Of a stretch of DNA of 64,000 nt, positions 1 through 11,309 are shown piece after piece; within the stretch, counting starts at the first letter, position 1; each line of letters opens with the position of its first letter. This stretch comes from VRUE01 sp036266075 (GTDB lineage Bacteria > Actinomycetota > Thermoleophilia > Solirubrobacterales > 70-9). The stretch covers positions 45,144 to 109,143 of the forward strand of contig DATANV010000001.1 in assembly GCA_036266075.1 (NCBI GenBank), written 5' to 3'. The notes beneath the pieces are model-generated. The model was not told where the DNA came from and did no database searches. It was given only the letters and a program-made list of their open reading frames with translations. The position numbers and the translations under genes are program-made.

Positions 1-1641
1 GGCGGCTTCGCGCCGAGCTTCAACGAGGTCAACGACCAGACCAAAACCGATCTGACGAAGGCCGAGCTGATCGCCTTCCCGGTACTCGCCCTACTGCTGC
101 TGCTCGTCTTTCGCGGGGTCGTCGCGGCGAGCATCCCGCTGTTGCTCGGCGGGGTCTCGATCGTGGGAACTCTGTTCGTGTTGCGGGTGATGTCGATGTT
201 CGTCGACACCTCGGTCTTCGCGCTCAACATCGCCACCGGGCTGGGGCTCGGGCTGGCGGTCGACTACGCGCTGCTGATGGTCTCCCGCTACCGCGAGGAG
301 ATCGGTCGCGAAGGACCGACCCGCGAGGCCCACCGCCGCACGGTGACCACCGCCGGCCGTACCGCGGTCTTCTCGGGAATGACCGTGGCGATCGCGATGG
401 CGGCGCTCGTGCTGATGCCGCAGCGCTTCCTCTACTCGATGGGGGTCGCGGGCGCATCGATCGGCTTGCTCTCGGCGGTTATCGCGATCCTCGTCGTCCC
501 GTCCCTGCTGGCCCTGCTCGGCAATCGGATCGACGCACTCTCGATCCGCCGCGGGCCCTCTGTCTCCGACCAGTCCGACGGCTGGTACCGGCTGGCTCGC
601 GGCGTGATGCGTCACCCGGTCGGGGTGGCGCTGGCGAGTACGGGGCTGCTGCTCGCGGCGGCCGCTCCGCTGCTGTGGACCGAGCTGACCGGGCCGAACT
701 CGCAGTTCGTGCCGCCCGGCAAGCCCTCCTACGAAGCGAACTCCTACCTCGAAGCCCACTACCCTCGGGACATCACCGAGGCCGTGACCGTCGTCGTCGA
801 CGGGCGGGCCGGTCGCGCCCAGCTGACCCGCTTCGACGCCCAGGTCCAATCGCTCGGCGAGATCACGCGCGGGACCCCCTTCGCCCCGGCGGGCGAAGGC
901 GTCGCCTACGCCAACTTCGCATTGAGGGACCGGGCCCTCGACCCGGACGCCGAAGCCGCCGTGCGGGAGATCCGCGCGCTCGACCCGCCGGGCGCTGCCT
1001 CGGTGCTCGTCTCCGGCAACACCGCTCGCTTCGTCGACCAGAAGCAGAGCCTGCTCGACCACATGCCGCTCGTCATCGCGATTGTCGCGGCGGCGACGCT
1101 GGTGATCCTCTTCCTGTTGACCGGCTCGGTGCTGCTGCCACTGAAGACGCTGCTGATGAACGCGATGACCCTCGGCGCGACCCTCGGCATCGTCGTCCTC
1201 TCCTTCCAAGAGGGCCTGCTCGACGGGCTCTTCGACTACCGCGGTCCAAGCGAGGTCGAGGTGACCAGCCTGGTCTTCCTCTTCGCAGTCATCTTCGGCC
1301 TGGCCACCGACTACGCCGTGCTGGTCATGGCACGAATCAAAGAGCAGCACGACCTCGGCAAGGACAACGAGGAGGCGGTCGCGATCGGCATCGGCAAGAC
1401 CGGCCGGGTGATCACCGCTGCGGCGGTCTGCATCGCCGTCGTCTTCCTCGCCTTCGGCGTCAGCGAAATCTTCTTCATGAAACAGATCTCGATCGGCGTC
1501 GCGGTCGGCGTGATCCTCGATGCAACCGTCGTCCGCGCCCTGCTCGTCCCCTCGCTGATGCGCCTGCTCGGCGACTGGAACTGGTGGGCCCCGGCCCCCC
1601 TGCGCCGCATCTACCTCCGCCTCGGCTTCTCAGAGGCCTGA
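1..1641 (+). CDS. MMPL/RND family membrane transporter, 5'-truncated by window edge
   Basis: The reading frame is open from base 1, so the N-terminal part lies outside the window; about 546 codons remain. Hydrophobic clusters typical of an MMPL (RND superfamily) exporter are visible: an early group of membrane segments containing the GLAVDYALLMVSRYREE motif, a soluble loop of about 170 residues, and a second group with FGLATDYAVLVMARIKE. Both motifs are the conserved TM4/TM10 signatures that carry the proton-relay acidic residues. Members export lipids or drugs in actinobacteria; the substrate here cannot be told. A stem-loop follows directly downstream. Family confidence is high. Confidence 0.93.
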   Translation, partial: GGFAPSFNEVNDQTKTDLTKAELIAFPVLALLLLLVFRGVVAASIPLLLGGVSIVGTLFVLRVMSMFVDTSVFALNIATGLGLGLAVDYALLMVSRYREEIGREGPTREAHRRTVTTAGRTAVFSGMTVAIAMAALVLMPQRFLYSMGVAGASIGLLSAVIAILVVPSLLALLGNRIDALSIRRGPSVSDQSDGWYRLARGVMRHPVGVALASTGLLLAAAAPLLWTELTGPNSQFVPPGKPSYEANSYLEAHYPRDITEAVTVVVDGRAGRAQLTRFDAQVQSLGEITRGTPFAPAGEGVAYANFALRDRALDPDAEAAVREIRALDPPGAASVLVSGNTARFVDQKQSLLDHMPLVIAIVAAATLVILFLLTGSVLLPLKTLLMNAMTLGATLGIVVLSFQEGLLDGLFDYRGPSEVEVTSLVFLFAVIFGLATDYAVLVMARIKEQHDLGKDNEEAVAIGIGKTGRVITAAAVCIAVVFLAFGVSEIFFMKQISIGVAVGVILDATVVRALLVPSLMRLLGDWNWWAPAPLRRIYLRLGFSEA

Positions 1642-1651
1642 GCTCCCGGCC

Positions 1652-1703
1652 GGACGTGCCGGTGATTAACCACCATAGTGGGCACTCAACCACCGGCACG
1701 TCC
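1652..1703. terminator. Nested stem-loop (CCACTATGG-type), probable terminator
   Basis: Arms GGACGTGCCGGTG (1652-1664) and CACCGGCACGTCC (1691-1703) are perfectly complementary over 13 bp. Inside them a second stem CCAC/GTGG (1670-1681) surrounds CATA. There is no U-tract on either strand. It lies 10 bp after the MMPL stop codon and 29 bp before the next gene. On the minus strand the apex reads CCCACTATGG, the same 10 nt as in the stem-loop at 37057-37096. A terminator role is inferred from position only. Confidence 0.55.
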
Positions 1704-1732
1704 GTGGTGGGGTTGGCAGACTGCCGCGCGTC

Positions 1733-3166
1733 GTGAACTTCGTCGAGGACGTGATGGAACGTTCGCCCGCCTCGCGGCTGGGGATCGTCGCTGTCGACGC
1801 CGAGGGCAACCGTCGCGATTGGCACTTCGGCGAGCTGATCGCCCGCTCGGCCGGGCTCTCCGGCGCCTTCGCGGCGCGCGGCGTGCGCCGCGGCGACGTC
1901 GTCATGACCCTGGTCGGCAACCGCATCGAGTGGGCACTCTCGCTGCTCGCCTGCTGGCGGATGGGCGCGGTGGCGCTGCCCTGCAGCCCGCAGCTGCGCC
2001 GCCACGACCTGGAGCTGCGGGCGAACGCCGCGGCGCCAGCGCTCTGCGTCGGCGAGGAAGCGTTGCTGGCCCAGCTGCCCGGCGGCGTGCCGGCGATGAC
2101 CCTGGCCGAGGTCGCCGCGACGCTCGACGAGGACCGCCCGCAAGAGACGCCGGCTGCGGTCGAGGAGATGAACCCCGACGACCCGGCGCTGATCGTCTTC
2201 ACCTCCGGCACGACCGGCGAGGCGCGCGGCGTCGTCCACGCCTACCGCTACCTGGCCGGGCAGCGCCTCCAGGCCGAGCACTGGCTCGGCTCGCGGCCGG
2301 GGGAGCTGGTCTGGTGCACCACCGCGCCGGGTTGGTCGAAGTCGGCCCGCAACGTCTTCCTCGCCCCCTGGCTGACCGGCGCCACGGCGACGATCCACGA
2401 CGGCCGCTTCGACCCGGCCGAGCGGCTCGACATGGCCGAGGCGCTCGGCGTCAACGTCCTCTGCCAGGCCCCGACCGAGTACCGGATGCTGGCCAAGCGC
2501 ACCGCCCTGCGCCCCCTGCCCGCACTGCGCCGCGCGGTCTCGGCCGGCGAGGCGCTGGAGGCCGAGACCGTCGCCTCCTTCCGCCAGGCAATGGACGTCG
2601 AGCCCGCCGACGGCTACGGCCAGACCGAGACCGGGCACCTGACTGGCAACCTCGCCGGCGAGCCGATCGTGCCCGGTTCGATGGGCCGGCCGCTGCCGGG
2701 GGTCGAGCTGCGGATCGAGGCCGGTGAGCTGCAGCTCAAAGCATCCTCCTCCCCCACCTTCTTCTCCCGCTACCTCGACGGCGAGCGGTTCGAGGGCGAG
2801 TGGTGGCCGACCGGCGACCTTGTCCGCGAAGAGGATGGCCGGCTCTTCTTCGAGGGCCGCGACGACGACGTGATAGTCTCCTCCGGCTACCGGATCGGGC
2901 CCGTCGAGGTCGAGTCGGCGCTGCTATCCCACCCGGCGGTGGCGGAGGCCGCGGCTGTCGCCGCCCCGGACCCCGAGCGCGGAGCCGTGGTGCGGGCGAT
3001 CGTGGTACTGCGCGATCGCCGGCCCAACGATGAGTTGGCCCGCGAGCTGCAGGAGCACTGCAAGCGCGAGACCGCCCCCTACAAGTTCCCCCGCATCGTC
3101 GAGTTCGCCGCCGAGCTGCCGAAGACGGCCAGCGGCAAGGTCAAGCGGGCCGAGCTGCGCGGCTAG
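1733..3166 (+). CDS. AMP-dependent acyl-CoA synthetase
   Basis: 477 residues from a GTG start. Member of the ANL superfamily that activates a carboxylic acid with ATP and transfers it to CoA. The P-loop-like signature VFTSGTTGEARGV lies near residue 154, the A5 motif DGYGQTETGHLTG near 290, the A7 ribose-binding Asp in WWPTGD near 360, the hinge region GYRIGPVEVES near 385, and the catalytic Lys in the C-terminal PKTASGKVKR. The conserved tryptophan-rich stretch and SGYRI are like medium-chain acyl/acetyl-CoA synthetases, but the acid substrate cannot be assigned. It converges on the GGDEF-EAL gene; the two stop codons overlap by 4 bp. Confidence 0.9.
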   Translation: MNFVEDVMERSPASRLGIVAVDAEGNRRDWHFGELIARSAGLSGAFAARGVRRGDVVMTLVGNRIEWALSLLACWRMGAVALPCSPQLRRHDLELRANAAAPALCVGEEALLAQLPGGVPAMTLAEVAATLDEDRPQETPAAVEEMNPDDPALIVFTSGTTGEARGVVHAYRYLAGQRLQAEHWLGSRPGELVWCTTAPGWSKSARNVFLAPWLTGATATIHDGRFDPAERLDMAEALGVNVLCQAPTEYRMLAKRTALRPLPALRRAVSAGEALEAETVASFRQAMDVEPADGYGQTETGHLTGNLAGEPIVPGSMGRPLPGVELRIEAGELQLKASSSPTFFSRYLDGERFEGEWWPTGDLVREEDGRLFFEGRDDDVIVSSGYRIGPVEVESALLSHPAVAEAAAVAAPDPERGAVVRAIVVLRDRRPNDELARELQEHCKRETAPYKFPRIVEFAAELPKTASGKVKRAELRG

Positions 3167-4584
3167 GCGGCCTCCGCGAACGCCTCGGCGAGGCCGACCG
3201 GGCGGCCGAGGTGGAAGCCCTGTGCCATGTCGACCCCGTACTCGCGCAGCATCTCGATCGTCGCCTCGTCCTCGACGTACTCGGCGATCGTCGCCTTCCC
3301 GAGGCCGCGGGCGATCTGGACGATCGCCTTGACCGTCAACTGGTCGGCGTCGCTGCGCGGCATGTCGCGGACGAAGGAGCCGTCGATCTTGATCAGGTCG
3401 AAAGGAATCCGCTTGAGGTAGTGGAAGGGGCCGAAGCCGGCGCCGTAGTCGTCGATCGCGAGCTGGCAGCCGAAGTCGGCGAGCCGGTCGGCGAAGCCGG
3501 CGGCAGCGTCGTAGTCATGGTCGTAGGCACCGGCCGTCTCGGTGATCTCGAAGGTGAAGCGGCTCGGGTCGGCGCCAGCTTCGTCCAACCGCCGTTCGAT
3601 GAATTCGAGCACCGAGACGTCGGACAGCGAAGCGCCAGAGAGGTTGACGTGCAGCATCACCGGCGCCCCCTTTTGCTCGCGTTCGGCGAGCAGCTCGAGC
3701 GCGCGGGAGACCACCCAGCGGTCGAGCTCCTGGACCATGCCGGAGCGCTCCGCCGCCTCGATGAACGAAGCCGCCGGCAGCAGCTCGCCGTCCTCGCTGC
3801 ACATCCGCAGCAGCAGCTCGTAGCGCTCGATGCCGCCCGAGGCGAGGCTGCGAATCGGCTGGCTGTGAAGGCTCATCCGTTCGTCGGTGAGCGCGTCGCG
3901 GATCCGCGCCGCGGTCGTCTGACGCCGCTGCGGATCGCGCTGCGGCTCATCCGGGTCGCGGAAGAGGGCGATCTGGTTGCGGCCCCCCTCCTTGGCCCGG
4001 TACATCGCCTGGTCGGCGGCGACCAGCACCGACTCCGCCGCGGTGTCGCCTTTGCCGCCGAACATCGTGATGCCGACGCTGATCGTCGCGCCCTCGTGCT
4101 CGCCGCCGGGATGCGCGGTCTCCGCCACCTGCGCGCGCAGGTCTTCGCCGAGCTGCAGCGCCCCCGCGGTGTCGGTCTGCGGCATCAAGATTGCGAACTC
4201 GTCGCCGGAAAGACGGGCGACGACGTCGGTGGCGCGGACCCTTTCGCGCATCGTCGCTGACACCTGACGGATCAGGTTGTCGCCGACGTGATGGCCGAAC
4301 CCGTCGTTGATCGCCTTCAGCCCGTCGATGTCGACGATCATCACGGCGCCCTGGCCGCCGTAGCGGGCGGTAAAGGAGACGTACTGGTCCAGCTCGGCAC
4401 GGAAGCGGCGGCGGTCGAGCAAGCCGGTCAGCGAGTCGTGGTCGGCAAGGAAGCGCAGCTCCGCCTCGGATCGCTCGGCGCGCTCGAGCGCGGCCAGCAC
4501 GACTTCCCGATCGTCCGGGTCCAGTTTCGAGAGCACCGCTTCGATAGCCGGCTCTCCGCGGGCCGTGAGTCGTTCGCCTGCCAC
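3163..4584 (-). CDS. GGDEF-EAL domain protein (cyclic di-GMP turnover)
   Basis: 473 residues, no membrane segment. A short helical N-terminus (1-45) precedes a GGDEF domain (about 46-215) whose active-site loop reads SGDEF (126-130), an accepted active variant; no RxxD inhibitory site is seen just upstream. The EAL domain (about 225-470) begins with YELLLRM in place of EAL and keeps HVNLSG, FEITET, IDDYGAGF, IKIDGSFV and the terminal AQGFHLGRP, so phosphodiesterase residues look intact. It could make or break c-di-GMP; direction is unknown. The GTG start is chosen because a -10 box TACATT (4596-4591 on this strand) ends 6 nt upstream, with no Shine-Dalgarno sequence: likely leaderless. Confidence 0.92.
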   Translation of the reverse strand: MAGERLTARGEPAIEAVLSKLDPDDREVVLAALERAERSEAELRFLADHDSLTGLLDRRRFRAELDQYVSFTARYGGQGAVMIVDIDGLKAINDGFGHHVGDNLIRQVSATMRERVRATDVVARLSGDEFAILMPQTDTAGALQLGEDLRAQVAETAHPGGEHEGATISVGITMFGGKGDTAAESVLVAADQAMYRAKEGGRNQIALFRDPDEPQRDPQRRQTTAARIRDALTDERMSLHSQPIRSLASGGIERYELLLRMCSEDGELLPAASFIEAAERSGMVQELDRWVVSRALELLAEREQKGAPVMLHVNLSGASLSDVSVLEFIERRLDEAGADPSRFTFEITETAGAYDHDYDAAAGFADRLADFGCQLAIDDYGAGFGPFHYLKRIPFDLIKIDGSFVRDMPRSDADQLTVKAIVQIARGLGKATIAEYVEDEATIEMLREYGVDMAQGFHLGRPVGLAEAFAEAA

Positions 4585-4679
4585 CTTGGAAATGTAGACC
4601 TACCGCACGGGATCGATTCGGCGTTCAGCGCGAATTGCCGCATTGCGACCCACTTTCGGCGACCCCCGGGTGCGAAAAG

Positions 4680-4707
4680 TTGGCCTGCCGCTGTCGGCGG
4701 GTAGCCT
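4680..4707 (+). promoter_or_regulatory. Leaderless-type promoter of the DUF255 gene
   Basis: TTGGCC (4680-4685) and TAGCCT (4702-4707) are separated by 16 nt, and TAGCCT ends 6 nt before the ATG at 4714. Transcription would then start at or next to the start codon. It shares the 129-bp divergent region with the TACATT box of the GGDEF-EAL gene on the other strand. Confidence 0.55.
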
Positions 4708-4713
4708 GGCTGG

Positions 4714-6681
<1,968 letters not shown>

Positions 6682-6727
6682 ACGTTCCTCCCCGGCGGAC
6701 CGCCCGTATTTGCAAGGATGCCCGGAG

Positions 6728-9214
6728 GTGCGAGGCTCTTTCTTCACCTTCCCAGCCGGCCGCCGGGCAAAGTGGATCGTCTTCGCGATCTGGTTCGTGG
6801 CGATCTTCGTCGCCGCCGGGCCCGCCAACCTCCCCGGCAAGTTCGAAGACGCCGAAAGCAACGAGGCGACCTCCTACCTGCCTGGGGACGCCGAGTCGAC
6901 CAAGGCCCTCGACGCCACCGAGTCGCTGCAGAAGGGCGAAATCGCCCCGGCGGTGATCATCTTCCGCAACGAGTCCGGCCTCACTGCCGCCGATCAGCGC
7001 ACGATCGTCGAGGACGTCGGGCAGATGACCAAAGAGCGCTTCCCGGGCGTGATCCCCGACGGGGAAACCGCAGCCGCCGGCGGCAAGCAGACCCAGGACA
7101 CCGAGGCCGCCGCGACTGCGACGACCAAAGGCCTGCCAACCGGTTGCGGAACCCAGACCAGCACCGTCCCGGGCCAGCCGAGCGACTACGCGCCCTTCGT
7201 CGGGCCGGTCTGCTCTCCCGACGGCAAGGCGGCGATCGTCACCGCCTACATCAACGCCGAAGGCGAGGGCGAACGGATCGTCGACCCGGTCAAGGATTGG
7301 CGCGATGCGATCGCCGACCCTCCCGGCGGACTCGAGGTGAAGATCACCGGCGGCGCCGGCTTCTCGGCCGACGCGATCGAAGTCTTCGAAGGGATCAACG
7401 GAACCCTGCTGCTGGCCGCGGTCAGCCTCGTGATCTTCCTCCTGATCCTGATCTACCGCTCGCCGATGTTCTTCTTCATCCCGCTCGCCGCCGTGCTGTT
7501 CGCGGAGACGCTCTCGCGCTCGATCGGCTATGGGATCTCCGAGCTGGGGGTGACGATCAACGGCCAGTCGAGCTCGATCATGTCGGTGCTGGTGCTGGGC
7601 GCCGGCACCGATTACGCGCTGCTTCTGGTAGCGCGCTATCGCGAGGAGCTGCACCGCACGGTCGACAAACACGAGGCGATGCGCACGGCGCTGGCCTCGG
7701 CCGGGCCGGCGATCTTCGCCTCGGCGGCGACGGTGATCGCCGCCCTGCTCTGCCTGACGATCGCCAAGGTCAACGGCACCGCTGGCCTGGGGCCGATCGC
7801 CGCTATCGGGATCGCCTGCGCCGCGCTCTCGATGCTGACCCTGCTGCCGGCGCTGCTGACGATCTTCGGCCGCCGCGCCTTCTGGCCGTTCGTGCCGCAC
7901 ACGCCGGAGACGGCGCCCAGCGCTGACGAAATATCCGAGCGTGCGCAGCGGCGAATCGTCCATGGGTCCGGGCTCGGCGCCATCGCCAGGGTGATCGCCT
8001 CTTGCCTGCTGGTCCTGATACTGCTGCCGCTGGTGCTGCTCAACTGGGTCCTGCGCCGGATCAGCGGCCGGCGGATACCGTCGCTGATCGTTGGACCGCT
8101 CGACCGGGCGGTCTTCCTGCCCTACGAGGTCCGCCGTCACCGCCTCGAGCACGCCGCTGACGCCACCCACGGCACCTGGAAACGGATCGGCGACCGGGTC
8201 GCGGCCTCCCCCGCTCGGGTGATGACCGGCTCGCTCGCCGTCCTGCTGGTCTTCTGCGCCGGCTTCGCCTTCTTCTCCACCGAACTGACCAGCGAAGACA
8301 GCTACCGGACCGAAGTCGAATCGGTCGAAGGGCAGCACCTGCTCGACAGGAGCTTCCCCTCTGGCACCACCGCGCTCACCGACGTCGTCGTCAGCGAACC
8401 CGCCGAGGTCGAGGCGGTGAGGCGCTCCGTCGCCGGGGTCGCCGGGGTCGAGTCCGTCTCCCCGCCGGTCGCCTCGGGCCCGCCCGGGGCCCTCGTCCAG
8501 GCGACCCTGGAACCCAACCCCTACTCGACCGAGGCCTTCGATCTGATCGAACCGATCCGCGAAGCGGCGCAGGACACCGAACCCGCCGCCCTGGTCGGCG
8601 GGCCGTCGGCGGTCGAATTCGACGTCAGAGACGCGGCCGGCTGGGACTCGATCGTGATCCCGCCGATCATCCTCGTCGTCGTCCTGCTGATCCTGATCGG
8701 CCTGCTGCGCGCGATAGTCGCGCCGCTGATCCTGATCGGGACCGTGATCGTCAGCTTCCTCGCCGCCCTCGGGGTCGGCTACTTCGTCTTCGACGTGATC
8801 TTCGGCTTCCCCGGCTCCGACCCCTCGCTGCCGCTCTTCGCCTTCGTCTTCCTCGTCGCCCTGGGGGTCGACTACAACATCTTCCTGATTGCCCGCGCCC
8901 GAGAGGAGACGATTTCCCACGGCTCCAAACAGGGCATTCTGCGCGCGCTCGCGGTCACCGGCGGCGTCATCACCAGCGCCGGCATCGTCCTCGCCGGCAC
9001 CTTCTCGGTCCTCGCCGTCCTCCCTCTCACCTTCCTCACCGAGCTCGGCTTCGTAGTCGCCTTCGGCGTCCTGCTCGACACCTTCCTCGTCCGCAGCGTC
9101 CTCGTCCCCTCCCTCGCCCTGGTAGCCGGCGACAACTTCTGGTGGCCGTCAGCCCTCTCCCACCCGGCCGAGCCCAGCGAGCGTCGCGAGCCGGCTCCGG
9201 CCACCGAGGGCTAG
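6728..9214 (+). CDS. MMPL/RND family membrane transporter
   Basis: 828 residues. The GTG start at 6728 is chosen because AAGGA lies about 10 nt upstream and the protein then begins a few residues before TM1; the frame is open further upstream but runs back into the DUF255 gene. Two six-helix halves are visible, each with a large external loop after the first helix. The TM4 motif reads GAGTDYALLLVARYREE and the TM10 motif ALGVDYNIFLIARAREE, both with the conserved Asp-Tyr. It is a second, distinct MMPL transporter in the window and lies 46 bp after the DUF255 gene. Substrate not predictable. A small hairpin follows. Confidence 0.92.
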   Translation: MRGSFFTFPAGRRAKWIVFAIWFVAIFVAAGPANLPGKFEDAESNEATSYLPGDAESTKALDATESLQKGEIAPAVIIFRNESGLTAADQRTIVEDVGQMTKERFPGVIPDGETAAAGGKQTQDTEAAATATTKGLPTGCGTQTSTVPGQPSDYAPFVGPVCSPDGKAAIVTAYINAEGEGERIVDPVKDWRDAIADPPGGLEVKITGGAGFSADAIEVFEGINGTLLLAAVSLVIFLLILIYRSPMFFFIPLAAVLFAETLSRSIGYGISELGVTINGQSSSIMSVLVLGAGTDYALLLVARYREELHRTVDKHEAMRTALASAGPAIFASAATVIAALLCLTIAKVNGTAGLGPIAAIGIACAALSMLTLLPALLTIFGRRAFWPFVPHTPETAPSADEISERAQRRIVHGSGLGAIARVIASCLLVLILLPLVLLNWVLRRISGRRIPSLIVGPLDRAVFLPYEVRRHRLEHAADATHGTWKRIGDRVAASPARVMTGSLAVLLVFCAGFAFFSTELTSEDSYRTEVESVEGQHLLDRSFPSGTTALTDVVVSEPAEVEAVRRSVAGVAGVESVSPPVASGPPGALVQATLEPNPYSTEAFDLIEPIREAAQDTEPAALVGGPSAVEFDVRDAAGWDSIVIPPIILVVVLLILIGLLRAIVAPLILIGTVIVSFLAALGVGYFVFDVIFGFPGSDPSLPLFAFVFLVALGVDYNIFLIARAREETISHGSKQGILRALAVTGGVITSAGIVLAGTFSVLAVLPLTFLTELGFVVAFGVLLDTFLVRSVLVPSLALVAGDNFWWPSALSHPAEPSERREPAPATEG

Positions 9215-9220
9215 AGAACG

Positions 9221-9237
9221 GGCGAGAAGTTCTCGCC
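9221..9237. terminator. Short hairpin after the MMPL gene
   Basis: GGCGAG (9221-9226), loop AAGTT and CTCGCC (9232-9237) form a 6-bp hairpin 6 nt after the MMPL stop codon. No U-tract follows. The rest of the 90-bp gap before 9305 shows nothing recognisable. Confidence 0.4.
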
Positions 9238-9304
9238 TCGAAGTCGGGTGGCCCTCGCCTCCAGCCAAGCCGACTCGCGCCGGGGTCCACTCCGCGGAGT
9301 CAGG

Positions 9305-9706
9305 CTAAACAGCTGGCAAGATCGTTACACGTGGCCAACGCTCGGCGATTTTCTCATCGACACCGAATGGAGCGACGATCGTCATCTGATCGCTTGCGTC
9401 CAAGCAGACCCCAACCGCAGTGGAGGTCTCAGGCCAGGAGGCAACGGCATCCGCGGTGGGCGCAAATGGCTCCACCTCGTATCCAAATTTTTCCGGAAAC
9501 CAAAGATGGACCGCCGCTTGGTTTCTCGCCTCCCACGGGGCTCCCGGAAGCGCCGTGTTCAGAGCTCTTTCGACCTCGCGCTCGTGCTCCTCAGAAGTAT
9601 CGACGGGATCGAAGAAGATGACATCGAGGTCGGCAAGGGGCGTGGGGTTGCGGAGGGCATGCAAGTGATCCCAGATGGCCTCAAAAGTCGCCTCCCCTCC
9701 CGTCAC
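9305..9706 (-). pseudogene. N-terminally truncated nucleotidyltransferase family protein (NTP_transf_6 type)
   Basis: 133 codons that match the C-terminal two thirds of the small NTP_transf_6/DUF925 family: IWDHLHALRNPTPLADLDVIFFD, PWEARNQAAVHLWF, WPETSTAVGV and VAPFGVDEKIAERWPRV are in the right order. Family members are usually about 180-190 residues and start with a helix and a G-A-x-R segment before the xWDxLH motif; here only nine codons precede it, and upstream sequence is the 3' end of glnA in another frame. The 5' end therefore seems to have been lost at the junction with glnA (stop 9711). A GTG exists at 9706, so a short protein could still be made, but I read this as a relic. Confidence 0.6.
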
Positions 9707-9710
9707 AGCG

Positions 9711-11063
9711 TTAAAGCACCGGCAGGAAGTTCTCGATCTCGTAGGGAGTTACCTGGACGCGGTACTCGTCCCATTCCTGCCGCTTGATCTCGACGAAGCG
9801 GCGGAAGGTGTGCTCGCCGAGGGTGCGCAGCACCAGCTCCGACTCGGCCGCGACCTCGATCGCTTCGCCGAGCGTCTCGGGCAGCTCCTCGATGCCTCGC
9901 TGCGCCCGTTCCTCGGGCGCCAGGTGGTAGAGGTTCTGCTCCATCGGCTCGGGCAGCTCGTAGCCCTTCTCGATTCCTTCCAGCCCGGCCTGCAGCATGC
10001 CGGCAAAGCACAGGTATGGGTTGCAGGCGGGGTCCGGGCAGCGCAGCTCGGCCCGGGTCGCGCCCTCCTTGCCGGGGTGGTAAAGCGGCACCCGGATCAA
10101 GGCCGAGCGGTTGCGGCGCGACCAGGCGAGGTAGACGGGCGCCTCGAAGCCGGGCACCAGACGCTTGTAGGAGTTGACCCATTGGGCGAAGAGCGGCGAG
10201 ATCTCGCGCGCGTGCTTCAGCTGGCCGGCGATGAATGCCTTCGCCGTGGCCGAGAGGAAGTACTGGTCGTCGGGGTCGAAGAAGGCGTTGCGGCCATCCT
10301 TGCTGAGCGACTGGTGGACGTGCATGCCAGAGCCGTTCTCGCCGAAGAGCGGCTTCGGCATGAAGGTCGCGTGCCAGCCGTACTTCATCGCGTACTCCTT
10401 GACGACGATGCGGTACGTCATGCAGTCGTCCGCCATCTGCAGCGCGTTCTTGTAGCGCATGTCGACCTCGTGCTGGGAGGGGCCGACCTCGTGGTGGGTG
10501 TACTCAACGTGGATTCCCATCTTTTCCAGTGCCAGGACCGTGTCGCGGCGCACGTCGGAGCCAGCGTCGAGCGTGGTCAGGTCGAAGTAGCCGCCCTCGT
10601 CGAGGACCTCGGGCACGCCGCCCTCGGGTTTGGCTGAGCGGAAGTAGAAGAACTCCAGCTCGGGGCCAATGTTGTATGCGTCGAAGCCCAACTCCTCGGC
10701 GCGCTTGAGAGCACGCCGCATGATCCAGCGGGGATCGCCCTCATAGGGGTCCCCGCCCGGTACCTGGATGTCGCAGAACATCCGCGCAACGGCGTTTTCC
10801 TCCTCCGGGCGCCAGGGGATCAGGGCGAAGGTCGAGGGGTCGGGCATGGCGATCATGTCGGACTCCTCGATCGGGTTGAAGCCGGTGATCGAGGAGCCGT
10901 CGAAGCCCATCCCCCCCTCCAGCGCATCCTCCAGTTCGGCGGCGTTGATCGAGAAGCTCTTCAACTGTCCGAGCACATCGGTGAACCAGAGGCGGACGAA
11001 GCGGACGCCGCGTTCCTCGACGATCGCAGCGACGTCGGCGGCACTCTTCGGTTTGTCTGCCAT
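9711..11063 (-). CDS. glnA: Glutamine synthetase, type I (short, alpha-like form)
   Basis: 450 residues. Catalyses ATP-dependent amidation of glutamate. Beta-grasp N-terminal domain (1-105) with FTDVLGQLKSFSI and FDGSSITGF; catalytic domain with the metal ligand motif GPELEFFYF, HHEVGPSQHEVD, the ATP signature MPKPLFGENGSGMHVHQSL and NRSALIRVP. The C-terminal region NLYHLAPEERAQRGIEELP matches the shorter alpha-type enzymes (EERxxxGIxxLP) rather than the adenylylated beta type, so feedback inhibition is more likely than adenylylation control (inference). The ATG is preceded by AAGGAGG at 7 nt. Monocistronic; the truncated relic begins 5 bp after its stop codon. Confidence 0.96.
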   Translation of the reverse strand: MADKPKSAADVAAIVEERGVRFVRLWFTDVLGQLKSFSINAAELEDALEGGMGFDGSSITGFNPIEESDMIAMPDPSTFALIPWRPEEENAVARMFCDIQVPGGDPYEGDPRWIMRRALKRAEELGFDAYNIGPELEFFYFRSAKPEGGVPEVLDEGGYFDLTTLDAGSDVRRDTVLALEKMGIHVEYTHHEVGPSQHEVDMRYKNALQMADDCMTYRIVVKEYAMKYGWHATFMPKPLFGENGSGMHVHQSLSKDGRNAFFDPDDQYFLSATAKAFIAGQLKHAREISPLFAQWVNSYKRLVPGFEAPVYLAWSRRNRSALIRVPLYHPGKEGATRAELRCPDPACNPYLCFAGMLQAGLEGIEKGYELPEPMEQNLYHLAPEERAQRGIEELPETLGEAIEVAAESELVLRTLGEHTFRRFVEIKRQEWDEYRVQVTPYEIENFLPVL

Positions 11064-11205
11064 CTCGGCCTCCTTGGCTCGTCTGGGCCCTGCGTCTCAG
11101 GCGGACGGCAACGATAGGCGACTGAACCGAAGGTGTGCGGCGAGACGTACTGCGGGTAGAGAAAACGCGCCTGCGGCGGCTTGCGAGAAGCGTCGAAAAC
11201 AGCTA

Positions 11206-11226
11206 TAACTTACTTCTCGTAAGTTA
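11206..11226. promoter_or_regulatory. Inverted repeat TAACTTAC-N5-GTAAGTTA
   Basis: A perfect 8-bp inverted repeat (11206-11213 and 11219-11226) with a TTCTC centre lies in the 246-bp gap between glnA and the divergent CMD-family gene, in an AT-rich patch. It could be a dimeric repressor or activator site for either gene. The half-site contains GTAA/TTAC as in nitrogen-regulator GlnR boxes, but the spacing does not match that consensus, so I do not name the regulator. I recognise no RNA structure elsewhere in the gap. Confidence 0.45.
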
Positions 11227-11309
11227 GTGGCTCAAAGTAAAGTAAAGGCCATTTAAAGGCTCTCTGAACGGGTATCCCAGCCGGAGGAGGGCCAAAGGCG
11301 GGAAGCAAC

